Positions 11,352-19,462 of a DNA stretch of 64,000 nt are shown here, piece by piece. A model generated the notes under the pieces. That model saw only the letters and a program-made list of their open reading frames with translations. It was not told where the DNA came from and searched no databases. Position 1 is the stretch's first letter. Each line of letters starts with the position of its first letter. The DNA is from Clostridia bacterium. GTDB taxonomy: Bacteria > Bacillota_A > Clostridia > Christensenellales > Aristaeellaceae. A program made the translations under genes and the position numbers. Location: positions 76,484 to 140,483 of the forward strand of contig JAFWYA010000033.1 in assembly GCA_017517815.1 (NCBI GenBank), given 5' to 3'.

Positions 11352-11382
11352 AACGGCCTCCTTTTCAGGAGGCCGTTTTTTG
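11352..11382 (+). terminator. Rho-independent terminator of the giant surface-protein gene
   Basis: A 10-bp perfect stem (AACGGCCTCC / GGAGGCCGTT) with a 6-base loop is followed by a T run, starting ten bases after the stop codon. Confidence 0.9.
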
Positions 11383-11481
11383 ATATCCATGCTTTTGGAA
11401 AGGGAAAAAGCCGGCGCATGCCGAACTAATAATAGAATCGGCATTTTGCGGATCGTGCAAAAGCAAGGAGCTGTATAAATT

Positions 11482-13296
11482 ATGAAAATTTTGTTTGTCA
11501 CCAGCGAATGCGCGCCGTTTTCCAAATCCGGCGGACTGGCGGATGTCGCCGGTTCGCTTCCGCCTGCCCTGCGGGATGCAGGCGATGAAGTGGCTGTGAT
11601 CACGCCCATGTATCAGTGCGTGAAGGAGCGTTTTGCCCAGCAGCTGACCCGGGTGCTTGAAACCACGGTGCGCCTTGGCGGCAACGAGTATTACTGCGGC
11701 CTGTGGCGCGGCGATATGAACGGCGTTACGGTATGGTTTATCGATAACGAGTCGTTTTTCCTGCGCCCGCGTTTGTACGGCTATGATGACGACAAGCTTC
11801 GCTTTGCGTGGTTCTGCCGCGCTGTGATCGCGCTGCTCAACTCCCTGGACTTTGTGCCGGAAATTCTGCACTGCAACGACTGGGAGACCGCGCTGGCTGT
11901 CATCTATCTGAAGAACGACCAGATGGCGCACGAAGAACTGCGCCGTATCAAGACGGTCTATACCATCCACAACATTGCCTATCAGGGCCAGTTTGGTGCA
12001 AATGAACTGGCAGATACCTTTGACCTGCCCTGGGGATGGTACGACGGCGGACTGGGCTATGAGTTTGAGGGCCGTCATGATATCAACCTGATGAAAGGCG
12101 CCATGCTGATGGCCGACGCTGTGTCCACCGTGTCGGCAACATATGCGCGCGAGCTGCACCGGCCGGAATTTGGCGCGGGATTACAGGGTGTGGCGGATAT
12201 CATCGGCCGCAGGATGCGCGGCATTCTCAATGGCATCGATATGGACCTGTACGACCCCATGAAGGACAAGCGCCTGCCGTATGCCTTTTCTGTGGTGGAT
12301 ATGGCCGGCAAGGCAAAGTGCAAGCAGCATATCCAGCGTGAATTTGGCCTGCTGGAGGAGCCCAAGTGGCCGCTGTTGTCCGTTGTTGCCCGTCTGGTGG
12401 AGCAGAAGGGGATTGAGCTGATCAAGGAGATTTTGCCGCTGTTGATGGATATGGGCGTGCAGATGATCGTATATGGGCAGGGTGATGCGCAGTATGAGGC
12501 CTACTTCGAGGAGTGCCGCCGCCGCTGGCCGGATCAGTTTGGCTTTTCCAGCGATTATAACGATTACCGGGCCAGCCATGTTTTTGCGGGCTCTGACTTC
12601 TACCTGATGCCCTCGCGATTTGAGCCCTGCGGTCTGTCGCAGATGATGGCCATGCGTTACGGCACGGTGCCCATCGTGCATGAAACCGGCGGATTAAAGG
12701 ACTCGGTGCGTCCTTATCGTGAGTTTGACGGCGTGGGCGACGGTTTCTCGTTTTCGCCCTATCACAGCTATGAACTGCTGCTGGCCATCCGTCAGGCACT
12801 GAAGGTGTATTTCTGCAGCCCGGATACTTTCCAAAAGCTACGCCATCGCTGCATGCTGAAGGATTTTTCCTGGGAACGCAGCGCGCAGCGCTACAATCGT
12901 ATGTATGCGGAAATCTCTGACGAACGTCACGGTCAGACGCTTTCGTTTGAGGACGCCTATCAGCTGCTGGCGGACGCCTATCTTGCTGTGGACGCTGAAA
13001 ACCGTCGCCTGCACAAGAATGACGTTCTGCCGCATTATCATCGCACGCTGCAGATCACGATGGTGGGTCGTACACACGGCATCATCAGCATGGAGTTTGA
13101 TAACGAGCAGCTGCATGTATATCCGTATGCTATGCCGGATGCCGACGCTGCCGTCACAGCAAACTTCGACTACCTGATGGGCATGGCCAAGGGCAAGTAT
13201 GGCTTTGATCAGCTGTATCTGATGGGCCAGCTGAAAATCACCGGCAATCTGTCCAAGGTGATGGAGCTCCGTCCGATGCTGACATGGCCAAAATGA
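11482..13296 (+). CDS. glgA: Glycogen synthase (GT5) with C-terminal SCP2-like extension
   Basis: ADP-glucose-dependent glycogen synthase that extends alpha-1,4-glucan chains in the cytoplasm. The N-terminus MKILFVTSECAPFSKSGGL carries the KxGGL substrate-loop motif of GT5 enzymes. Later marks include the HNIAYQG block near residue 155, the SRFEPCG glucosyl-transfer motif near residue 380 and ETGGL near 400. Bacterial GlgA is usually close to 480 residues, but this one has 604. The extra part from about residue 525 reads as an SCP2-type fold: an F-D-Y-L-M-G-M-A-K-G-K helix and a GQLKITGNLSKVMEL strand-helix near the end. The start ATG follows an AAGGAG site. No other glycogen genes (glgC, glgB, glgP) are adjacent. 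The GlgA call is secure; the tail assignment is pattern recognition only. Confidence 0.92.
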   Translation: MKILFVTSECAPFSKSGGLADVAGSLPPALRDAGDEVAVITPMYQCVKERFAQQLTRVLETTVRLGGNEYYCGLWRGDMNGVTVWFIDNESFFLRPRLYGYDDDKLRFAWFCRAVIALLNSLDFVPEILHCNDWETALAVIYLKNDQMAHEELRRIKTVYTIHNIAYQGQFGANELADTFDLPWGWYDGGLGYEFEGRHDINLMKGAMLMADAVSTVSATYARELHRPEFGAGLQGVADIIGRRMRGILNGIDMDLYDPMKDKRLPYAFSVVDMAGKAKCKQHIQREFGLLEEPKWPLLSVVARLVEQKGIELIKEILPLLMDMGVQMIVYGQGDAQYEAYFEECRRRWPDQFGFSSDYNDYRASHVFAGSDFYLMPSRFEPCGLSQMMAMRYGTVPIVHETGGLKDSVRPYREFDGVGDGFSFSPYHSYELLLAIRQALKVYFCSPDTFQKLRHRCMLKDFSWERSAQRYNRMYAEISDERHGQTLSFEDAYQLLADAYLAVDAENRRLHKNDVLPHYHRTLQITMVGRTHGIISMEFDNEQLHVYPYAMPDADAAVTANFDYLMGMAKGKYGFDQLYLMGQLKITGNLSKVMELRPMLTWPK

Positions 13297-13300
13297 ACGA

Positions 13301-13340
13301 AATCCCCGTCTTGTGCGAAAACATGGGACGGGGAGTTTTG
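13301..13340 (+). terminator. Terminator after glgA
   Basis: The stem CCCCGTC / GACGGGG has a 16-base loop and is followed by AGTTTTGG. The loop is large and the T run short, so it is a moderate terminator. Confidence 0.6.
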
Positions 13341-13397
13341 GCGTGTTGATCGCAGCCAGCTGAGACAGCAATAAATTGATGCGAAGAAGGCAATTGA

Positions 13398-13427
13398 TTG
13401 AAACGAAGGACACAACTATGTTATAAT
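13398..13427 (+). promoter_or_regulatory. Sigma-A-type promoter for the SGNH-like gene
   Basis: TTGAAA at 13398-13403 and a perfect TATAAT at 13422-13427 are separated by 18 bases. The start codon follows about 47 bases downstream. Confidence 0.65.
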
Positions 13428-13474
13428 ACAGCGCTCTTGAAAAGCGCACCATCAACAAAAACACGAGGACCTCA

Positions 13475-14548
13475 ATGATGAAAAAAAAGATTTTTCTGAT
13501 CGCACGACGTGTAATGTTTTTGATTACACTTATGGGCAGTATCGTGTGGATGGGTTTTGCCATGCAGCCGCAGGACAGTGCACTGAACGCTTTTCCCAAC
13601 AGCGTCACATTCAGGGAATTTTACGAACTGGAGCCTGATACGGTTGACGTGCTGTTTTTTGGCACCATCGTGGGTGTGGCTGCATTCAGCCCCATGGAAC
13701 TGTATAATAACTATGGTATAACAAGCTACAATCTCAGCAGCGGCGAGCAAAGCCTGGCAGTCAGCTACTTCTGGCTGCAGGAAGCTTTACGCACCCAGCA
13801 TCCGAAAATTGTGATGTTGGAGCCTTTTTTTCTGTTCAGCTACCACGGATACTATTATGATCCGCTGAATACCTCTGAGACGAGTGTCCGCCAGTCCATG
13901 GATCCCATGAAGTGGTCGCCTGTTAAAATGAATGCGATCCGCGAAATTTGTGAACTGGATGAAACGTACAATGCACTCAGCTACTATTTTCCGATCATCC
14001 GTTATCACGATCGCTGGAAATACATCAATGCGGAAGAACTTTCCAAAAAGGATGAGCGCGGCCTGATGGGGTACAGCCCGGGGTTTGAAACGCATGTAAA
14101 GGGCATGCCATATGAGCCTTTTGAACGGTTGTATGATGATAAACTTGAAATGCAGCCCGTTATGCAGCAGTACCTTGCCCGCATGGCGGAACTGTGTCAG
14201 GAAGAGGGCATTCGCTTTGTGATCGTCAAGACGCCTGCAACAGCGCACCTGCTTGAAAAACATAATGCCATTCGCGAGTTTGCAGACCAGTATGGGGTGG
14301 ACTTTATCGACTTCAACGAAAGCGAAGTTTACTATGACGGCCTTGACTACTGGTACGAGGATGACAACAGCGACGCCGAACATGTCAACCATTGGGGCGC
14401 TGTCAAGGTAATGGATTATCTGGGTAACTATCTTTTAGAGGAATGTGGCCTGGAGCCGCATGAGGATGACCAGTGGGCCAGTCTGAGCGAATTGTATCAG
14501 CAGCGCATTGAAGCTGGAGAAGAAGCTGCCCTGAGCGAAGAAGAGTAA
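13475..14548 (+). CDS. Secreted or membrane-anchored SGNH-like protein lacking the nucleophile
   Basis: 357 residues with an N-terminal basic segment and one hydrophobic helix (about residues 8-28), so the rest is probably outside the membrane. From residue 55 it follows the pattern of clostridial SGNH-like proteins that work with MBOAT acyltransferases: VDVLFFG, then PMELYNNYGITSYNLSSG, then an IVMLEPF strand. At the end is H-V-N-H-W-G-A-V, the place of the catalytic histidine. The usual G-(S/T)-S-H nucleophile motif reads G-T-I-V here, so the serine and the next histidine are missing. The paralogue at 26137-27711 keeps GTSH. It is monocistronic between two terminators. It is probably a non-catalytic binding or scaffold protein, but its role is unknown. 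An ATGATG start follows a GAGGA site. Confidence 0.72.
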   Translation: MMKKKIFLIARRVMFLITLMGSIVWMGFAMQPQDSALNAFPNSVTFREFYELEPDTVDVLFFGTIVGVAAFSPMELYNNYGITSYNLSSGEQSLAVSYFWLQEALRTQHPKIVMLEPFFLFSYHGYYYDPLNTSETSVRQSMDPMKWSPVKMNAIREICELDETYNALSYYFPIIRYHDRWKYINAEELSKKDERGLMGYSPGFETHVKGMPYEPFERLYDDKLEMQPVMQQYLARMAELCQEEGIRFVIVKTPATAHLLEKHNAIREFADQYGVDFIDFNESEVYYDGLDYWYEDDNSDAEHVNHWGAVKVMDYLGNYLLEECGLEPHEDDQWASLSELYQQRIEAGEEAALSEEE

Positions 14549-14595
14549 GCAAAAAGCCTTCTGCTGTTTGCGCAAAACAGCAGAAGGCTTTTTGC
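14549..14595 (+). terminator. Strong terminator after the SGNH-like gene
   Basis: A very long near-perfect stem, GCAAAAAGCCTTCTGCTGTTT paired with its complement across a short GCGC loop, begins directly after the stop codon. The A and T runs on both sides would let it work on either strand. Confidence 0.9.
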
Positions 14596-14617
14596 AGCTT
14601 TCCTTTTTGCGGCTGAT

Positions 14618-14628
14618 GGTGGTATAAT
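14618..14628 (+). promoter_or_regulatory. Extended -10 promoter for the GH42-like gene
   Basis: TATAAT at 14623-14628 is preceded by GGTGG, which gives the TGn extended -10 element. No good -35 is seen at the expected place. The ATG is 40 bases downstream, after AGGAGG. Confidence 0.55.
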
Positions 14629-14667
14629 ACAGCCAGCAATTCGAATACCGGTTCAGGAGGCTTTCGT

Positions 14668-16638
14668 ATGGTTAAAATCATCTATGACAAAGGCATTCCG
14701 TTTATCGATATTGATGGCGAGCGTTTTGATCCGGCCGCTTTTCGCTCTTTTCGTCCCCGCCCGGACAATGTGCTGCTGGCTTCGCGCGCAGGCATTGAGC
14801 TGATGCAGATTTTGGTTTCCGGCCTGCCGTGTACTTTGCAGGTGCCGTATTCCATGTACGGCGGCGTATGGATGGGCGACGGCGTGTATGACTTCACGGC
14901 GTTTGACAATCAGTTTGCCATGTTCCGCCGTTATGCGCCCAATGCCTATTTCAATGTAATGCTTCAGCTGGACGTGTGCCCGTGGTTTGCCCAGCAGCAC
15001 CCCGATGAGGATACCGACAGCTACCATCACATCAGCGAACTGGCGCTCAACGAGGACTGGAAACGCTCTGCTGCCGATTATCTGAAAGCGTTTATCACCT
15101 ATGCAGAGGAAAAATACGGCGACCGCATCTGGGGCTACAGCATTGCTGCTGGCCTGTCCAACGAGTGGTTTGACGATTCTCTCATCGATCAAAATTTTGA
15201 TCGTGAAAACACGCGCCTGACCAAACTGTGGCGCGATGCAATCGGCAAGCCGGAAGCAAAGGTGCCCACGGTTGCATCGCTGGACACCGGATGTGATCTG
15301 CGCAAGCCCGACAGCGATGAATTCCGCTATCTGGAGCTTGCTACAAATCAAATCAGCAACCTGATCTGCTACTTTGCAGCCGAAGCTCAGAAGGTGCTTC
15401 AGCATCAGAAACTGTTTGGCCTGTTCTATGGGTATGCGATCACCTCGGGTCCGCTGGTCTACTGGAACACCAACGGCTATGAGCAGGTGTGGCGCTCTCC
15501 TGATATTGACATGCTTTACTCGCCCGCAGCCTATCATGAAAACCGTTTTCTCAGCGGCGTGAGCTCCTATCAGTACACGGTGGACTCCATCCGTCTCAAT
15601 GGCAAACTGTACCTGCACGAGAATGATCACCGCACCGATCTGGCGCGGTTCCCGCTGGAAAACGGCACCATCCTGAAGGATTGCTATAACAGCTTTGAAG
15701 AGTGGCGCGAGGTTTTCCGCCGCGAGCTTTGCAACGTGATGCAAAAGCGGGCGGCTTTCTGGTGGTTTGACTTCTTCGGCGGCTACTACAGCGCCCCGGA
15801 ATATGCGGAAGAACTGAAACTGGAAACGGAGCTTTTCCATCAAATGGCGCAGGGCGAACGCGAATCCAATGCGGAGATCGCCGTATTTATTGACCCGATC
15901 TCGCTGATGTGCGTGCGTCAGCACACACGCCTTGCCCATGAGCTGAGCATGAATGCCACCGATGAACTGCTGTGCTGCGGCGCTCCGTTTGAACTGTACA
16001 ACCTGAGCGATCTGCCTAAACTGGACGTCAGCCGCTACAAGATGTTTGTGTTCCTGAATGCTTATCTGCTCACAGATGAGATGCGCAGCTGGATCAAGGA
16101 GCACCTTCAGGGAAAAACCAAGGTGCTTGCCCATGCATCTGCCATGTGGAACGGCAAGGACTTCAGCGCTGAGCATCTTTCCCAAATGTGCGGCATGCAC
16201 ATCACCCTCAGGGAAAGCAGTGAATCTGCAGCGGTCTATCAGGATGCGCACTATCGTTTTTCAAAGGAAGTGCAGCCACTGCTTCAGGTGGAGGACGAAT
16301 CCGCCAAACCGCTGGCATATTTCGAAGACGGCGCCGTCAGTTGCGCGCGCAAGGGCGAATATGTTTATACCTGTATTCCGCAAAGTCCGTGGCAGCTTTG
16401 GCGTGATATCGCCAAAGAAGCAGGCGTTCACATCTGGGATGAAAACGGCGGAGGCACGTCCATCTGCTCCCAGTTCGTCGGAGCGTATACCACGCTGCGT
16501 GAGGACTGCGAGCTGCACATGAAGGAAGACGGCATCTACCGCGAAGTGTTCCATGACCAGACCTATGAATGCAGGGACGGTGTGCTGAAGTATACAGTAC
16601 CCAAAGGAACCACGATGCTGTTTGTAAAGGAAAAATGA
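14668..16638 (+). CDS. GH42-like intracellular glycoside hydrolase
   Basis: 656 residues, no signal peptide, so cytoplasmic. The N-terminal 400 residues look like a clan GH-A TIM barrel. IWGYSIAAGLSNEWF (about residues 155-170) has the N-E pair expected of the acid/base, and KLYLHENDHRTDLARF (about 315-330) has a likely nucleophile glutamate. From about residue 415 a Rossmann-like domain (EIAVFIDP...YKMFVFLNAYLLTDEMRSWI) resembles the beta-galactosidase trimerisation domain of GH42. It differs clearly from the second GH42 at 21632-23485 and is not a classical beta-galactosidase by eye, so the substrate is open. It is a single gene between its own promoter and a terminator. Confidence 0.75.
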   Translation: MVKIIYDKGIPFIDIDGERFDPAAFRSFRPRPDNVLLASRAGIELMQILVSGLPCTLQVPYSMYGGVWMGDGVYDFTAFDNQFAMFRRYAPNAYFNVMLQLDVCPWFAQQHPDEDTDSYHHISELALNEDWKRSAADYLKAFITYAEEKYGDRIWGYSIAAGLSNEWFDDSLIDQNFDRENTRLTKLWRDAIGKPEAKVPTVASLDTGCDLRKPDSDEFRYLELATNQISNLICYFAAEAQKVLQHQKLFGLFYGYAITSGPLVYWNTNGYEQVWRSPDIDMLYSPAAYHENRFLSGVSSYQYTVDSIRLNGKLYLHENDHRTDLARFPLENGTILKDCYNSFEEWREVFRRELCNVMQKRAAFWWFDFFGGYYSAPEYAEELKLETELFHQMAQGERESNAEIAVFIDPISLMCVRQHTRLAHELSMNATDELLCCGAPFELYNLSDLPKLDVSRYKMFVFLNAYLLTDEMRSWIKEHLQGKTKVLAHASAMWNGKDFSAEHLSQMCGMHITLRESSESAAVYQDAHYRFSKEVQPLLQVEDESAKPLAYFEDGAVSCARKGEYVYTCIPQSPWQLWRDIAKEAGVHIWDENGGGTSICSQFVGAYTTLREDCELHMKEDGIYREVFHDQTYECRDGVLKYTVPKGTTMLFVKEK

Positions 16639-16649
16639 TATTTTGCAAA

Positions 16650-16684
16650 AACAAGCCACGCCTGATGAAACGGCGTGGCTTGTT
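16650..16684. terminator. Bidirectional terminator between convergent genes
   Basis: A 13-bp stem AACAAGCCACGCC / GGCGTGGCTTGTT with a 9-base loop lies between the plus-strand glycosidase and the minus-strand LRR gene. Confidence 0.85.
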
Positions 16685-16692
16685 TGATATAT

Positions 16693-17559
16693 TTACGGTT
16701 CAAAGGGCATGTATTCACCGGCGCGGAACATGGCGTAGATCACGTCATAATGCGGATGTTCGCGCCAGCCGCCGCGGGTGGGCAGGCTTTCACCATCCAC
16801 ATGGCAGTCGGGGTGAAGCTCGCGCATGGTTTGTACCTGTTCATCGGGGATTTTGCTGCGTCCGCACCAGAAGCGCTCCAGCGCAGGCAGACCGTACAGC
16901 GGCGAGATGTCGCGCAGCTGGTCGCTGCAGGACAGGTTCAAGTCGCGAAGGCTTGTCAGTGATGAAAGCGGCGACACGTCGGTGACGTTGGTACTGAAGG
17001 CTTCCAGATATTCCAGATTGGTCAGTACCGAAAGCGGCGTCAGATCGGTGATGCCGTAATTGGGGCTGATGATCAGCACGCGCAGGTCGGTAAGTCCGTT
17101 GAGGAAACTGAGATCAGTCAGCTTGTTATGGCCCAGATCCAGCGCCTTGAGGCGGGTACACATGCGAAGCTGGCTCAGCTCGTTCGTGGTGTGATAGTCG
17201 TCGCGCTTATTGGTGATCTGGCTGCGGTGCAGCGTGGAAAATGCCGTGGCGTCGGTTCGCACGGTATGGATGTCAAAGTGCAGCGTCCAGCCGAAAAACA
17301 CATTCGGATAGGTGTCAAACAGCCACTCCATGTCCTTGCGGGGAAGCTTGCTGTCAAACATCCGCACTTCCTGCAGCTGCGGCAGCTGCTCGACAAGCGC
17401 GGAAAGCGCCTGTGCATCATCCACCCGTACGCCTGCAGCGTCAAAGTCCACGATGGTGGCGTTTGTATCAATGCTCAGGCCGAATGCTTCCATGCTTTCG
17501 GCACAGGCAGCACCGGTTAGAAGCAGGCACAGAAGAAACAGCAGCAGTGCTTTTTTCAT
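16693..17559 (-). CDS. Secreted leucine-rich-repeat protein
   Basis: 288 residues. The N-terminus MKKALLLFLLCLLLTGAACAES is a signal peptide; the L-T-G-A-A-C stretch could be a lipobox-like site, so it may be exported or lipid-anchored. Residues 135-245 contain about five bacterial LRR units of 21-23 residues (LKALDLGHNKLTDLSFLNGL, LRVLIISPN..ITDLTPLSVL, LEYLEAFSTNVTDVSPLSSL, LRDLNLSCSDQLRDISPLYGL). LRR domains bind proteins, so a role at the envelope is inferred. The start overlaps the upstream Lgt-like gene by four bases (ATGA), which indicates translational coupling. Ligand unknown. Confidence 0.82.
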   Translation of the reverse strand: MKKALLLFLLCLLLTGAACAESMEAFGLSIDTNATIVDFDAAGVRVDDAQALSALVEQLPQLQEVRMFDSKLPRKDMEWLFDTYPNVFFGWTLHFDIHTVRTDATAFSTLHRSQITNKRDDYHTTNELSQLRMCTRLKALDLGHNKLTDLSFLNGLTDLRVLIISPNYGITDLTPLSVLTNLEYLEAFSTNVTDVSPLSSLTSLRDLNLSCSDQLRDISPLYGLPALERFWCGRSKIPDEQVQTMRELHPDCHVDGESLPTRGGWREHPHYDVIYAMFRAGEYMPFEP

Positions 17560-18443
17560 GCGGCAGCCTCGCCGGAGGAAAGGTCTGTCTTTTGGGCGTT
17601 AAACCCCATGCAGAGCACAGCGGCAGCCATGGCCGCGTAATCGATCCATGTGGCCCAGGGCATCTTGTCAATGGCATATTCTGCGAAGATGACCACGCCG
17701 ACGCAGGCAGCAAAGATCAGCCAGCGCACAAGGCTTTTGCGCAGCGCATGGCGGCGGCACAGGGCAGTCAGCATAATGACAGCGATGATGACGGCGCTCG
17801 TCAGCTGCTGCACGCGCACAAAGCCCCATTGGATGGATTCTACACGCAGGCTTTCGCAGAAGATCTGCGAGGCGGCCCACCAGATGAGCGCCACAGGCAG
17901 GCGCTGCCCCGGCAGCTTGCGAATCAGCACGTAAATCAGCACAGCCAGTGCACAGAGCGCCTCCAGGTTGAATACGGCGGCGCACCATTCGCCGTACATA
18001 TTCTGAATGGCAAAGGGATAGCGCTGCAGCCATGCGGCGTCCAGCATGTCGCCCCAGCCAAAGTCGGAAAAGGCTTCGGCAAGGCGCAGCAGCGCAGCGC
18101 CGAAAAGTCCGGCAGGCACAAAAGCGTCAGCAACGCGGGCAAAAGGCTGCTTCCTAAGCCGGGCAGTCAGCGCAGCCGCTGCAATAAAGCCCAGAATGCC
18201 GCCGCTGAAGGCGTAGGAATAAGGATCCATGGGGAAGAGCGGGCCAAAGAAGCCTGCCCCCATCAGGTCGCAGGTCAGGATGTAATAAAGTCTTGCGCAG
18301 ACAATGCAAAGCACCAGCGACAAAAGGCTCATCCATACGCCGGTCTTCCAGCCCAGTCGGCGGCGAATGGCAGACAGAATCAGCAGTACAGCCGTGACAA
18401 GCGCGGCGAGCGCTGCGGCTGCCATGTAGGGGAAGGTCGTCAT
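17556..18443 (-). CDS. Divergent Lgt-like polytopic membrane protein
   Basis: 295 residues with about seven hydrophobic segments. The overall pattern follows prolipoprotein diacylglyceryl transferase: C-A-R-L-Y-Y-I-L near residue 50, SYAFSGGILG near 75 (place of the H-G-G-L motif), and IFCESLRVESIQWGFVRVQQ near 195-215 (place of the late E-x-x-R segment). Lgt normally transfers diacylglycerol from phosphatidylglycerol to the lipobox cysteine. Here the essential histidine of H-G-G reads S, and the G-R-x-G-N-F block reads LLRLAEAF, so classical activity is doubtful. It starts four bases after the phosphodiester glycosidase stop codon with an AGGAG site and overlaps the LRR gene, so the three form one operon. 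Confidence 0.68.
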   Translation of the reverse strand: MTTFPYMAAAALAALVTAVLLILSAIRRRLGWKTGVWMSLLSLVLCIVCARLYYILTCDLMGAGFFGPLFPMDPYSYAFSGGILGFIAAAALTARLRKQPFARVADAFVPAGLFGAALLRLAEAFSDFGWGDMLDAAWLQRYPFAIQNMYGEWCAAVFNLEALCALAVLIYVLIRKLPGQRLPVALIWWAASQIFCESLRVESIQWGFVRVQQLTSAVIIAVIMLTALCRRHALRKSLVRWLIFAACVGVVIFAEYAIDKMPWATWIDYAAMAAAVLCMGFNAQKTDLSSGEAAA

Positions 18444-18447
18444 TCAA

Positions 18448-19332
18448 TCACTCCTGATAGGCGCTGGCAAAATAAATGATATCGCTGAGCTTGCGGTGGT
18501 GACGGTTCTGGACTGCGTTGATCTTCTCGTTGTGGAAGATGATGGCCGTGGAGTTGCCGCCGTCGAGGTTGTAGGCGTTTTCTACGTTCAGAGTATCCAG
18601 AAAAGCCGCCCACTCGTGCAGGGTAAGACCTCCGTCCTTGGACTCGCGGTCGCCTTCGCTCACGGCGCAGATATATTCCAGCTCACCTTTTTTGACCTGT
18701 GCGATGGCGGCGCGCTGGTGGCGCTCCAGCGAACCGTTGAACGAGGCACGGTAGTTTTCTGCAAGAGGCTGACCGTTGACGATCAAACCAGGGCCGAAGC
18801 TGAAGGTATTGATGAGCGACAGGTCGCTGTACTGCGCCAGCTTTTCATGGCTGCAGTCCTGCACGATGGTAAAGTCGCCGTTGGCGTCGATGAGCAGCAT
18901 GTCGCGGCCGTCGGCCATGCGCTCGGCATATACCCGGCCCTGACGCACCAGATAGGAGCCTACGGTGGACAGCTGGTAATAGCAGTAGTCGCCGTTGATG
19001 GCCAGCACTGCGTTCATGCGGTTGGCCATATCCTTGACAGACGCAACCTGCTTGCGGTTGAAGCCGTAGGCGGAAGCGCTGCGAAACTGGCTCGGGTCAG
19101 CAATGCGGATGCGGGCCACATAGCACACCGTCTGCTCCCAGGGATAGGTCTCAATGGAGATGCTCAGGCTGGGATCTTCGTAGTGCGTGCTGTCAATATA
19201 ATAGCTTTCATTCACGGGCTGTGCAGGAGAATCATCCACCGGCAGGGGAACGATCTCACCGGCGCAGGCACAGCTGCTCAGGGTCAAAAGAACACACAGG
19301 CACGCAGCCAGCCGCTTGAAATTCTGAAACAT
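18448..19332 (-). CDS. Exported phosphodiester glycosidase (NAGPA/DUF2233-type)
   Basis: The ATG at 19332 is preferred because GGAAGG lies just before it, and the frame upstream only offers a TTG. The protein starts MFQNFKRLAACLCVLLTLSSCACAGE, a signal peptide with a possible lipobox (LSSC). The body has the hallmarks of the NAGPA family: NAVLAINGDYCYY, FSFGPGLIVNGQPL, and ENAYNLDGGNSTAIIF near the C-terminus with the DGG-S/T signature. Known members cleave sugar phosphodiesters (uncovering enzyme in animals); many bacterial members act on cell-wall polymers such as teichoic-type glycans. It is first gene of an operon with the Lgt-like and LRR genes. Substrate unknown. Confidence 0.85.
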   Translation of the reverse strand: MFQNFKRLAACLCVLLTLSSCACAGEIVPLPVDDSPAQPVNESYYIDSTHYEDPSLSISIETYPWEQTVCYVARIRIADPSQFRSASAYGFNRKQVASVKDMANRMNAVLAINGDYCYYQLSTVGSYLVRQGRVYAERMADGRDMLLIDANGDFTIVQDCSHEKLAQYSDLSLINTFSFGPGLIVNGQPLAENYRASFNGSLERHQRAAIAQVKKGELEYICAVSEGDRESKDGGLTLHEWAAFLDTLNVENAYNLDGGNSTAIIFHNEKINAVQNRHHRKLSDIIYFASAYQE

Positions 19333-19380
19333 GGTCACACTACCTTCCAGCCTTTTGGCGTAAATGGTCAAACATCAATC

Positions 19381-19409
19381 AATATACCATTTTTCTTACA
19401 AAAAGTCCA
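19381..19409 (-). promoter_or_regulatory. Promoter of the phosphodiester glycosidase operon
   Basis: Read on the minus strand, TGGACT and TATATT are 17 bases apart, about 50 bases before the chosen start codon. The -35 matches four of six consensus bases. Confidence 0.55.
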
Positions 19410-19431
19410 TAGTGTGACACGGCTGAACACC

Positions 19432-19458
19432 AAAGGGAGGCCCGTGCAGCCTCCCTTT
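19432..19458 (-). terminator. Terminator after the LCP gene
   Basis: A 10-bp stem AAAGGGAGGC / GCCTCCCTTT with a 7-base loop begins five bases past the LCP stop codon. The T run on the minus strand is only three bases. Confidence 0.6.
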
Positions 19459-19462
19459 TTCG

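Noticed and set aside
14653..16251. 532-codon minus-strand frame opposite the GH42-like glycosidase
   Set aside because: The plus-strand gene has clear catalytic motifs and a ribosome site; the opposite frame has neither.
17556..18443. Naming the gene lgt
   Set aside because: Key catalytic motifs are changed, so only an Lgt-like label is justified.
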